A stretch of 5,620 bases of DNA, taken from assembly GCA_903919625.1 (NCBI GenBank), contig CAIXIZ010000336.1, forward strand, positions 1 to 5,620, in the 5' to 3' direction. Shown one piece after another: positions 1 through 5,620 of this stretch. Source of the stretch: an uncultured Verrucomicrobiota bacterium. GTDB taxonomy: Bacteria > Verrucomicrobiota > Verrucomicrobiia > Opitutales > Opitutaceae. Numbering within the stretch: position 1 is the first letter of the stretch; every line of letters starts with the position of its first letter. The translations under genes and the position numbers were made by a program. Under the pieces are notes generated by a model. The model searched no databases. It saw only the letters and a program-made list of their open reading frames with translations, and was not told where the DNA came from.

Positions 1-24
1 GAAAAGTCCACCCCGCGATAGTTG

Positions 25-90
25 AGTGTGACGCAGCTTGCGTTTCATGCGCGGTCGCCGGGGCTCCGGCGACCGGCGCGTTGTCACACT
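25..90. repeat. Outer 8-bp inverted repeat enclosing the oppA 3' hairpin
   Basis: AGTGTGAC (25-32) is the exact reverse complement of GTCACACT (83-90). The right arm overlaps the oppA stop codon (89-91). The two arms enclose the GC hairpin at 53-74, giving a nested two-level foldback over the gene's 3' end. This is directly visible. A role in termination or mRNA stability is inference; a protein-binding palindrome is less likely because the arms are 50 nt apart. Confidence 0.4.
53..74 (-). terminator. GC hairpin just downstream of the oppA stop, possible terminator
   Basis: GGTCGCCGG (53-61) and CCGGCGACC (66-74) form a perfect 9-bp stem with a 4-nt loop. It can be extended outwards by C52-G75 and, past a one-base bulge, by three more pairs. 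It lies 14 nt beyond the oppA stop codon on the minus strand. No run of U follows the stem in that direction, so it is not a canonical intrinsic terminator. It may act with Rho, or protect the mRNA 3' end. Confidence 0.45.
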
Positions 91-1714
91 AATCCAACGA
101 GATTGTCTGATAGCGGTGCAGGCCGAGGATGTTGGATTCCCAGCCTTTTACCGAGGGATCGATCAGAAACGCGCGTGCGCCGTAATAAATGGGGATGATC
201 GGACCTTCATTGAGCAGGAGGGTCTCGGCCTCGCGCTGGAGCGACTGCCGCTTGGCGGGGTCGAGCGTGCGCGCGGCTTCGGTCACCAGCCGGTCGTAGT
301 TGGCGTTGCCCCAGCCGGTCCAGTTGGTGCCGCCATTGGTCAGCCACAGGTCGAGAAAGGTGTTGGGATCCACGTAGTCCCCGGCCCAACGCGCGCTGCT
401 GATCTGGAAGGACTGCGTCTGCTGGTTTTGCAGCCAGACCTTTTGCTCGAGCTGCACGATGGTGATGTTCACGCCCAGCTCGCGTTTCCACATCTGCTGG
501 ACGGCCTCGACGATGGCCCGGTGGCTGTCGTCGTTCTTGATCTGCACCTCAAAGGTCGGCAATCCGCGCCCGCCAGGGTAACCGGCCTCGGCCAGCAACG
601 CCCGCGCAGCCGAGAAATCATCCGGGATGCCGGCCGGGGGGGCATAGCCGGCGGTGCCCGGAGGAGTGAGGGCGTGCGCCGGAACGACGCTGCCGCGCAG
701 CACATCGCGCGCGAGCGCGGTCCGGTCGAGGGCGAGGGCGAGCGCGTGGCGGACCCTGGCCTGGTCGAGGGGAGGCTTGGCAAGGTTGAAGCGCAGGAAG
801 AATGTTTCCAAAAACGGATCCACGCGCAGCGTGGCCGGGGCATCCTTCTGCCACGCGGCAATTTTGGTGGCCGGCAGGCCATAGGTGACGTGGAGCTGCC
901 CGGCGCGGAAACTTTTCTCCTCGGTGGCGAGATTCTCGATGGGATAAAAGACGACCGCATTGAGTTTCGTGTGCGCAGAGTCCCAGTAGCGGGGATTCTT
1001 CGCGACGACGATCCGGGCGTTGGGCGACCATTCCTTGAGCGTGAATGCGCCGTTGCTGACCATGTTTTCCGGGCGCGTCCATCGCGTGCCCTGGCGCTCG
1101 GCGCCGCCAAATTTTTCCACGGTGGCGCGGTGGACGGGAAACCAGGCCTGGTGGGCCGCCAGGGCGAGCAGCCAGGGACAGGGCGCGCCCAGCGTGAGGA
1201 CGAGCGTGCGGTCGTCCGCCGCATGCACGCCGACCAGGCTGAAGTCGGTCAGTTTCCCCTCGTTGTAGGCCTGGGCGTTTTTCAGCGGCCAGACCATGTA
1301 GGAATACTCGGAGGCCAGCTTGGGGGAAAGGATGCGCTGGTACGACCACACAAAATCGCCGGCGGTGAGCGGGTCGCCGTTGCTCCACCGGGCGTCGACC
1401 CGGAGGTGAAACGTGTAGGTGAGTCCGTCCGCCGCGATGTCCCAGCGCTCGGCGGCCCCGGGGATGGGCTGGGCGGTCTTTTCATCGAGGCTGGTGAGCC
1501 CCTCGAAGAGCGCGACCAGGATGTTCGATTCGGTGAGCGCGACGGCGGTCTGCGGGTCGAGGTCGCCCGGCTCGGAACTGTTGCCCAGATGGAGCGTCAG
1601 GGTGCGCCGGGCGTCGGCGACCGGTGTGGCCGGACCGGCGGGTTGGCAACCCGGCAGCGTGAGCAATGCAATCAGCAGACAGCGGGAGATTGGAAGCGTG
1701 GCAAGGCGTCGCAT
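89..1714 (-). CDS. oppA: OppA-type oligopeptide ABC transporter substrate-binding lipoprotein (SBP family 5)
   Basis: Predicted extracytoplasmic lipoprotein that captures oligopeptides and hands them to an ABC permease. The chosen start is the ATG at 1714-1712, giving 541 residues, close to the roughly 543 of E. coli OppA. The reading frame also opens at a TTG at 1735, which would add seven residues before the signal peptide. Residues 1-23 form a lipoprotein signal peptide: an MRR start, a hydrophobic stretch (LLIALL) and lipobox LPGC with Cys23. Family 5 features follow in order: the N-terminal segment EPGDLDP (about 48-54), the conserved block AERWDIAADGLTYTFHLR (about 88-105), WSNGDPLTAGDFVWSYQR (about 110-127), and a C-terminal AGDYVDPNTFL (about 444-454). 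In OppA the Asp of this last region contacts the peptide N-terminus. The gene stands alone: no permease or ATPase gene adjoins it here. No clear Shine-Dalgarno precedes either start. Family assignment is firm; the actual ligand is unknown. Confidence 0.93.
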   Translation of the reverse strand: MRRLATLPISRCLLIALLTLPGCQPAGPATPVADARRTLTLHLGNSSEPGDLDPQTAVALTESNILVALFEGLTSLDEKTAQPIPGAAERWDIAADGLTYTFHLRVDARWSNGDPLTAGDFVWSYQRILSPKLASEYSYMVWPLKNAQAYNEGKLTDFSLVGVHAADDRTLVLTLGAPCPWLLALAAHQAWFPVHRATVEKFGGAERQGTRWTRPENMVSNGAFTLKEWSPNARIVVAKNPRYWDSAHTKLNAVVFYPIENLATEEKSFRAGQLHVTYGLPATKIAAWQKDAPATLRVDPFLETFFLRFNLAKPPLDQARVRHALALALDRTALARDVLRGSVVPAHALTPPGTAGYAPPAGIPDDFSAARALLAEAGYPGGRGLPTFEVQIKNDDSHRAIVEAVQQMWKRELGVNITIVQLEQKVWLQNQQTQSFQISSARWAGDYVDPNTFLDLWLTNGGTNWTGWGNANYDRLVTEAARTLDPAKRQSLQREAETLLLNEGPIIPIYYGARAFLIDPSVKGWESNILGLHRYQTISLD

Positions 1715-1861
1715 GCGGCAGGACGTTGCGGGCAAATCAGGCTGCGGTCAACCCGCACGGGACACAGGGTTGGCGGACCCGGGCACAAAGAATCCCCGCA
1801 TTTTGATTGCCTCCGCCGTCAGATGCTCCAAACCAAAGGAACCCGATCAACCCCACCCTCT

Positions 1862-2062
1862 ATGCAATGGTTTTACGCAATCAATGGCGAACGCAAAGGC
1901 CCGGTCTCCGAAACCGAATTTTCCCATGATCACTGTAGATGGCAAGCGGAGCATGCACCTGAAGCGCCTGACCGGATTGCCGCAACAGAAAAGCCTGCAA
2001 GAGTGCAATGCCGTCGGACGTTTCGGAGGCAAAGCGCAGGCCCGGTGCGTGAGCAATGGTAG
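1862..2062 (+). pseudogene. Truncated GYF_2-domain protein (5' remnant)
   Basis: Starting at ATG 1862, the first 20 codons read MQWFYAINGERKGPVSETEF. This matches the beginning of the bacterial GYF_2 domain (the DUF4339 type), whose N-terminus typically runs W-[YF]-Y-A-x-N-G-x-x-x-GPVSExE. The rest of the domain, normally a Leu-rich helix, then a TLVW-like strand and a GMxxW motif, is missing. After codon 20 (position 1921) the frame continues with unrelated sequence rich in Arg, Gln and His to a TAG at 2060-2062, 66 codons in all. In intact relatives this domain sits at the N-terminus of membrane-associated proteins of largely unknown function. The break coincides with the apparent end of a minus-strand gene fragment, suggesting a deletion or recombination junction. 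No Shine-Dalgarno is visible. The domain call rests on recognition of a 20-residue motif; the claim that the gene is dead is inference. Confidence 0.55.
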
Positions 2063-2162
2063 CAGCAGGTGGCGGCGCGGCTTCAGCCGCTGCGGCAGGC
2101 AAGGCGAGACCGCCCAGGAATAAGGCCGGAAAGCAGCCACAGAAAACCTGCGACGATTTCAT
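1881..2162 (-). pseudogene. N-terminus of an unidentified secreted protein, probably truncated
   Basis: From ATG 2162 the frame encodes 93 residues. The N-terminus is a plausible Sec signal peptide: MKSS, a hydrophobic core VFCGCFPALFLGGLALP (about residues 6-22), and Ala-rich AAAAEA with a likely cleavage site near residues 26-28. A Pro/Ala linker follows (about 29-35), then apparently ordinary globular sequence (about 41-81) including SDGIALLQAFLLRQSG and APLAIYSDHGK. The last dozen residues (IRFRRPGLCVRH) are simply the complement of the GYF_2 remnant. The natural gene therefore appears to lose its 3' part at about 1920-1925. I do not recognise the family. It could alternatively be a genuine 93-residue secreted protein, or a chance ORF; the signal peptide argues against chance. 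No good Shine-Dalgarno is seen upstream of the ATG. Confidence 0.42.
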
Positions 2163-2316
2163 AGGGGCGGAAGATGTGCTCTGATCCTATGACGCACCAG
2201 AACGGGAGGGATGATGAGAAACGCCAGATTTTTTGCAAAGGATTTCCAGGCGGGGATGGTGGGCCAGTTTGTCTGACATTGAACAACGCGGCGACCACCC
2301 CCAGCGTCCGGGTTGC

Positions 2317-3306
2317 ATGACTTCGCCTTTGCAGTCCGTTTTCCTCCGGCTTCGCCCGGCCGCGCATGTCCTGACCGGGCTGATGTTGGCCGGCTGTGCC
2401 GGCCGGCCCGCCGGGCCGGGGGCCGACGAGCTGATTCTGAGCGGCATCGCCAAGGCGGAACAGCAGCAGGATCCCGCAGGGGCCATCGCCGACTTTAACC
2501 GGGCGCTGGCGTTGCGGCCGGATGATGCCGACGGTTACTTCAACCTTGGGGTGGCGAAAAATGCGCAGCACGACTTCCCGGGGGCCATTGCGGCCTTCGA
2601 CCGCGCGGTGGCCCTGAACCCCACGGATGCCGAGGCCTTCCTCAGCCGTGGGGAGGCAAGGTTTTCCCAGCAGAAATATGACGCGGCCATTGCCGATTAT
2701 GACCACGCCCTCGTGCTCAATCCGCGCCTGATCGCCGCGATCTACGCCCGCGCGCTGGCGCAACGCCGCCGGGGCAATTACGACGAGGCCTTTGCCGGCT
2801 ATGGCCGCGCCCTCGAACTCGATCCCAATTACTGGCTGGCTTACAATGGCCGGGCCACCACCCACAATGCCCATGGTGAATTTGCCCTGGCCATTGCCGA
2901 CTATGAGCAGCGCATCAGGCTCAGGCCGGAGGGTGCGGAATATGCGGAGTTCCAGCGCAACCTGCTGCGGCAGCGGCTCGGCCAGGGCACGGCGGCCGAA
3001 CTCGCGCCCATCGTCGCGGCCTGGCCGGAAGGCTGGCCGAAAACGGTCGGCCAGTATCTCCTCGGCCGCATGGATGCGCGGGAACTGCTGCTCCGCGCCG
3101 CAATGACCATGGACGGGCAAACGCGCCGCGAGCAGCGGTGCGAAGCCAGCTATTATGTCGGCATCACCGCCCTGCTGGTAGGTCGCCGGGCCGAGGCGCG
3201 CGAAAAATTTCTGGAGTGCCGTGCGACGGGCGTGAACGTCTTCCTCGAGTACCTGCTCGCGGGTTCGGAGCTGGCGCGAATGTCCCGGGACAAGCCGGGA
3301 CTGTGA
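2317..3306 (+). CDS. NlpI-like tetratricopeptide-repeat lipoprotein
   Basis: The start chosen is ATG 2317 (329 residues), because it begins directly with a lipoprotein signal peptide: basic/hydrophobic residues 1-23 and lipobox LAGC with Cys27. The frame also opens at a TTG at 2233, which would bury the signal under 28 extra residues. A Pro/Gly linker precedes about five TPR units at roughly 39-70, 71-104, 105-138, 139-172 and 173-204. Each has the Tyr/Ala/Gly pattern and ends in forms such as ALALRPDD, AVALNPTD, ALVLNPR and ALELDPNY. The C-terminal part (about 237-317) resembles E. coli NlpI: WPKTVGQYLLGRM, then ASYYVGITALLVG and VFLEYLLAGSEL. NlpI is an outer-membrane lipoprotein that scaffolds peptidoglycan hydrolases and the Prc protease; a similar adaptor role is inference. 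The protein is longer than NlpI (about 294 residues). It converges on the Lon-domain gene 89 bp downstream. No clear Shine-Dalgarno lies before the ATG. Confidence 0.9.
   Translation: MTSPLQSVFLRLRPAAHVLTGLMLAGCAGRPAGPGADELILSGIAKAEQQQDPAGAIADFNRALALRPDDADGYFNLGVAKNAQHDFPGAIAAFDRAVALNPTDAEAFLSRGEARFSQQKYDAAIADYDHALVLNPRLIAAIYARALAQRRRGNYDEAFAGYGRALELDPNYWLAYNGRATTHNAHGEFALAIADYEQRIRLRPEGAEYAEFQRNLLRQRLGQGTAAELAPIVAAWPEGWPKTVGQYLLGRMDARELLLRAAMTMDGQTRREQRCEASYYVGITALLVGRRAEAREKFLECRATGVNVFLEYLLAGSELARMSRDKPGL
2388..2419. repeat. Two tandem perfect GC hairpins in the lipobox/linker codons
   Basis: GGCCGGC TGT GCCGGCC (2388-2404) and CCGGCCC GCC GGGCCGG (2403-2419) are two perfect inverted repeats. 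Each has a 7-bp stem and a 3-nt loop, and they share two bases. They sit inside the TPR lipoprotein gene over the codons for the lipobox Cys and the following Gly/Pro linker. The structure is seen directly. It may just reflect GC-rich Ala/Gly/Pro codons, or may slow translation near the signal peptide. Confidence 0.45.
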
Positions 3307-3318
3307 GCCGGCGCCATT

Positions 3319-3344
3319 GGACAGGTCGGACTCCCCCTGTTTTG
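3319..3344 (+). terminator. Weak stem-loop after the TPR lipoprotein gene
   Basis: ACAGG (3321-3325) pairs with CCTGT (3336-3340) across a 10-nt loop, and two G-U pairs can extend the base. The right arm runs into TTTG, giving a short U-run in the plus direction. It begins 15 nt after the TGA. The stem is short and the loop large, so this is only a candidate. The 89-bp convergent gap contains nothing stronger. Confidence 0.22.
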
Positions 3345-3395
3345 TGGCCGGTGCCGCCGGATCAATCCCTGGCCGTGCGTGGACGCACCGCAGGC

Positions 3396-4073
3396 TCAGT
3401 TGCTGGCGATGTCATCATCGGCCAGTGAGCCCTGCAGCCGCTGGCTCAGGCTGATGGCGTCGATCTGGCGCTGGAGATATTGGCCAAACAGGCGCAGCCG
3501 CGCCGTCACCTCGAGCGTTTCGAGCAAACTCTGTCTTAGGCGCGGGTCGGCACAGAGGCTGAAGGCGGCGATGTCCACGAAGGCCTCAGGATCGTCCACT
3601 GCCTTGAGCAAGGGCGTGATATCGCCGGCCGCACCGCCGGCGAGCCGCTGATGCTGGGTGATCAGGCGCGTGAGGCCGACTCGCAGGCGCAGATTTTCCC
3701 CGGCGTCCGCGCCGGGCGAACTGGCCAGGGGGCGCACACTGATGCGGCGGTAGGGTTCCTCCCGCCGGATGCCATTGATTTCGACCCGGGTGAGCCCTTG
3801 GAGCAGGAGATGCGAGGTGCCGTCATCGCTTTTCTGACAGGCACGGACGATGCCGACGGTGGCAATGCGATGCGGGGGCTCGAAGCGGCCGGCTGCGGCC
3901 TGCTCATCGAGCCCGGCGATGGCAAAAAGCCGGTGTGACGCCAGCACATCGCGCAGCATCGCCCGGTAGCGCGGCTCAAAAATGTGCAAGGGCATCACCG
4001 CCTGGGGAAACAGGACCGCGCCCGGCAGGGTCATCACGGCAATTTCGTGGGGGAGGGTGATTTCCAGCTCCAT
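3396..4073 (-). CDS. Stand-alone Lon N-terminal (substrate-binding) domain protein
   Basis: This 225-residue protein matches the LON substrate-binding domain family (PF02190 type) throughout its N-terminal two thirds. The hallmark is LPGAVLFPQAVMPLHIFEPRYRAML (about residues 16-40), split here as LPGAVLFP, PLHIFEPRY and RAML. It is followed by RLFAIAGL (about 48-55), ATVGIVRAC (about 71-79) and LLLQGLTRVEI (about 89-99). The C-terminal portion (about 125-213) is predicted helical, as in the helical part of the Lon N-domain. There is no AAA+ ATPase and no Ser-Lys protease domain, so it is not a Lon protease; full Lon is around 800 residues. Proteins of this size are common and are usually annotated only by domain. 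Peptide or misfolded-protein binding is inferred from Lon. The start ATG has no Shine-Dalgarno; a possible promoter abuts it. It is divergent from the ClC gene, with 180 bp between them. Confidence 0.9.
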   Translation of the reverse strand: MELEITLPHEIAVMTLPGAVLFPQAVMPLHIFEPRYRAMLRDVLASHRLFAIAGLDEQAAAGRFEPPHRIATVGIVRACQKSDDGTSHLLLQGLTRVEINGIRREEPYRRISVRPLASSPGADAGENLRLRVGLTRLITQHQRLAGGAAGDITPLLKAVDDPEAFVDIAAFSLCADPRLRQSLLETLEVTARLRLFGQYLQRQIDAISLSQRLQGSLADDDIASN

Positions 4074-4253
4074 GCCGGGACGATAGGAAATTTCGAAGAA
4101 AATTCAACTGCGGATACTGTCACCGGTTGGATTGGGCCAAATGACGAGGCCGGGTGAGGGATGCCATGGGCGCGTTCGTTATGTCAGTCCGCGCCACTCC
4201 TCTCCTCGTCGATCAGACATTGAAAATTGTGCAGGAGTGACAACAGTCGGGGC
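4074..4253. other. Divergent intergenic region between Lon-domain and ClC genes
   Basis: These 180 bp must carry promoters for both divergent genes. The minus-side promoter candidate is annotated separately. Towards the ClC gene there is a 6-bp inverted repeat GGCGCG (4169-4174) / CGCGCC (4190-4195) with a 15-nt spacer, and a purine-rich AGGAG at 4233-4237. The left 40 bp are notably AT-rich for this window. No convincing plus-strand -35/-10 pair was found. Confidence 0.4.
4080..4107 (-). promoter_or_regulatory. Candidate promoter giving a leaderless Lon-domain mRNA
   Basis: On the minus strand TTGAAT (complement of 4102-4107) and TATCGT (complement of 4080-4085) lie 16 bp apart, each matching four of six bases of the sigma-70 consensus hexamers. 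Seven bases downstream of the -10 falls the A of the ATG at 4073. Transcription from here would start at or next to the start codon, which would fit the missing Shine-Dalgarno. The match is modest, so this is a prediction only. Confidence 0.28.
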
Positions 4254-5620
4254 ATGCCCGCCACCCTTGTTGCGCAGATTTTCCGGCGCATCCCGGCACG
4301 AGCGCGGCCGGTGGTCGTCACCGTGATCCTTGGCCTGGCCGCAGGCCTGGCTGCGGTGCTGTTCCAACTGGCAATTGGCTTGGTCTATCAACACGGACTT
4401 GAGGCGCTGGCGCAGCGTTCCCGCAGCACCTTTATCGTGGGCAGCTTTGTGACGGTGGCCGGCACAGCGGCGGCCGCCGGCTGGTTGCTGACGCGTTTTT
4501 GTCCTGAAGCGACCGGCAGTGGCATCCCGCAGCTGAAAATGGCCTTTTGGAAAGATTTTGGCTATATGCCCTGGCGGGTCATTTGGGTGAAGTTCATCGG
4601 CGGTACACTTAGTGTGGGTGGCGGCAGCAGTCTCGGTCGCGAAGGTCCTTCGGTGCAGCTTGCCAGCGGAGTCGCCTCGCATCTGTCGGGCTATCTCGGC
4701 ACGGCCAAAAATGAGCGCCGCACCGCCTCCGCGGCGGGCGCGGCGGCCGGTCTTGCGGCGGCCTTCAACACTCCGCTCGCCGCGGTGACCTTCGTGCTGG
4801 AGGAAATAATCGGTGACCTCAACAGCCGGATGCTGGGCAGCGTGCTGCTGGCCGCCGTGCTGGGAGCGCTCGTCGCGCATGGTCTGCTGGGCGCTCAGCC
4901 CGCCTTTACGCTGCACGGTCAGGGGGCTCCCCATTGGCTGGGCTATTTGCTCACCCCGCCGGTGGCCGCTTTGGCCGCCGTGGCCGGATGCTGGTTTCAA
5001 AAACTTTCCCTTGGCGCCCGGGCCTATAACAAGCGACCGCACCGGCTGCCCGCGTGGAGCCGGGTCATGCTCGGCGGCATCGGGGTTTGGGCCATCGGGG
5101 CAACGGTGTTTGTTTTCACCGGCCGGCTGGGAGTGTTTAGCCTGGGCTACGATGACCTTTCGCTGGCGCTCGACGGTCGTTTGCTCTGGCAGATCGCCGC
5201 CGTGCTGCTGGTCGGCAAGCTGGCGGCAACGGCGCTCTGTTACGGTCTCGGCGGGGCGGGTGGGGTTTTTTCCCCCACGCTTTTCTTCGGGGCCATGACC
5301 GGCGCCAGCATCGCCGGGGCCGTCAATCTCGTCTACCCGGTCAGTCACGCCGACCAGGTGGCGCTGGCCGTTGTCGGGATGAGCGCGTGTTTGGGGGCGG
5401 TGTTGCGCGCACCGGTTACCGGCATCCTCATCGTGTTCGAGATGACGCATGAATTTCCGTTGGTTCCGGTTCTGATGATCGGGGTGCTCGTCAGCCAGAT
5501 CATCAGCCGACGGATGGGCCGCGACAGTTTTTATGACGCCGTGCTGGCCCAGGACGGACAGCATCTCGATCAGTTCGTGCCGCCCCGGAGCCTGCGGAAC
5601 TGGATGGAGCTGCCGTCCGC
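4254..5620 (+). CDS. ClC-family chloride/proton antiporter (3' end beyond window)
   Basis: Integral inner-membrane anion transporter; 455 complete codons are present and the frame is still open at the window edge. All ClC signatures are seen: GSGIP (88-92, central Cl-binding Ser89), GREGP (128-132, gating Glu130), GGVFSP (336-341, Phe339) and Tyr427 in SFYDAVL. These correspond to Ser107, Glu148, Phe357 and Tyr445 of E. coli ClC-ec1 at a constant offset of 18. The LEE at 182-184 supplies Glu184, equivalent to the internal proton glutamate Glu203, so a Cl-/H+ exchanger is more likely than a channel. The sequence continues past Tyr427 with LAQDGQHLDQFVPP, resembling the linker before CBS domains in longer bacterial ClCs, but the CBS region itself lies outside. 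The start is ATG 4254; AGGAG at 4233-4237 is 16 nt upstream, which is far for a Shine-Dalgarno. A TTG at 4227 is also in frame, just after a stop at 4221. Confidence 0.95.
   Translation, partial: MPATLVAQIFRRIPARARPVVVTVILGLAAGLAAVLFQLAIGLVYQHGLEALAQRSRSTFIVGSFVTVAGTAAAAGWLLTRFCPEATGSGIPQLKMAFWKDFGYMPWRVIWVKFIGGTLSVGGGSSLGREGPSVQLASGVASHLSGYLGTAKNERRTASAAGAAAGLAAAFNTPLAAVTFVLEEIIGDLNSRMLGSVLLAAVLGALVAHGLLGAQPAFTLHGQGAPHWLGYLLTPPVAALAAVAGCWFQKLSLGARAYNKRPHRLPAWSRVMLGGIGVWAIGATVFVFTGRLGVFSLGYDDLSLALDGRLLWQIAAVLLVGKLAATALCYGLGGAGGVFSPTLFFGAMTGASIAGAVNLVYPVSHADQVALAVVGMSACLGAVLRAPVTGILIVFEMTHEFPLVPVLMIGVLVSQIISRRMGRDSFYDAVLAQDGQHLDQFVPPRSLRNWMELPS

Larger units (their letters stand above)
1715..2316. 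other. 600-bp stretch without an intact recognised gene, holding two gene remnants
   Basis: This separates the divergent oppA (minus) and TPR lipoprotein (plus) genes. Positions 1715-1861 contain no convincing coding sequence and must carry the oppA promoter, but I see no good -35/-10 pair. Positions 1862-2162 hold two facing 5' gene fragments, annotated separately. Positions 2163-2316 are the upstream region of the TPR gene; the only mark seen there is a GGGAGGG at 2204-2210 directly before a 21-codon ORF (2211-2276). No tRNA-like or transposon-like structure was seen. Confidence 0.6.

Noticed and set aside
1723..1751. TTGACC (complement of 1746-1751) as a -35 for oppA
   Set aside because: At 17-18 bp spacing the -10 position reads CAACGT or AACGTC, which is too far from consensus to support a promoter.
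38..2062. A 674-codon open frame on the plus strand
   Set aside because: It lies antisense to oppA, has low-complexity Gly/Arg/Val-rich composition and no domain-like sequence. It stays open because of the high GC content. Only its tail, from ATG 1862, carries a real motif (the GYF_2 remnant).
1419..2123. Plus-strand frame continuing the GYF_2 fragment after a frameshift
   Set aside because: The residues after 1922 in this frame show no GYF_2 features such as TLVW or GMxxW, and they are complementary to the minus-strand secreted-protein fragment, so a simple frameshift does not explain the break.
2083..3120. A 345-codon open frame on the minus strand
   Set aside because: It is mostly antisense to the TPR lipoprotein. 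Its C-terminal hydrophobic stretch is another frame of the signal-peptide fragment at 2162, which has a better signal-peptide layout in its own frame.
3307..3395. Larger bidirectional terminator between the convergent genes
   Set aside because: GGCGCC (3310-3315) and GGTGCC (3350-3355) can pair with one wobble, but the enclosed stem is poor and no T-run follows on the minus strand.
4179..5564. A 461-codon open frame on the minus strand
   Set aside because: It is antisense to the strongly supported ClC gene and its translation is rich in His, Gln, Arg and Gly without any fold-like pattern.

Overview
The window is GC-rich, densely coding chromosomal DNA from a Gram-negative-type bacterium. Two proteins start with lipoprotein signal peptides (lipoboxes LPGC and LAGC), most starts lack a good Shine-Dalgarno, and there is a remnant of a GYF_2-type domain. 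This combination would fit a verrucomicrobial (Opitutaceae-like) genome, but the taxonomic guess is inference with low to moderate confidence. There are no RNA genes, CRISPR arrays, phage genes or transposases.

Layout, left to right. (1) 89-1714, minus strand: a complete OppA-type oligopeptide-binding lipoprotein, followed at its 3' end (25-90) by nested inverted repeats that include a strong GC hairpin. (2) 1715-2316: about 600 bp with no intact recognisable gene. It holds the first 20 codons of a GYF_2-domain gene on the plus strand, which abut, at about 1922, the signal-peptide-bearing N-terminus of an unidentified secreted protein on the minus strand. Two gene 5' ends that face each other and both stop at the same point look like a deletion scar. 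(3) 2317-3306, plus strand: an NlpI-like TPR lipoprotein. (4) 3396-4073, minus strand: a stand-alone Lon N-terminal (substrate-binding) domain protein, convergent with the TPR gene. (5) 4254 to beyond the window end, plus strand: a ClC-family chloride/proton antiporter, divergent from the Lon-domain gene and cut by the window edge just after the transmembrane domain.

The four main genes alternate in strand (-, +, -, +), so none is co-transcribed with another in this window and no shared pathway is evident. They read as independent housekeeping or envelope functions: peptide uptake or sensing, envelope lipoprotein scaffolding, a proteostasis-related domain protein, and anion/proton exchange. 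I did not find a convincing new multi-gene system. The most unusual item is the gene-remnant junction near 1922. Smaller points are a possible leaderless promoter for the Lon-domain gene and two tandem perfect hairpins inside the lipobox region of the TPR gene.
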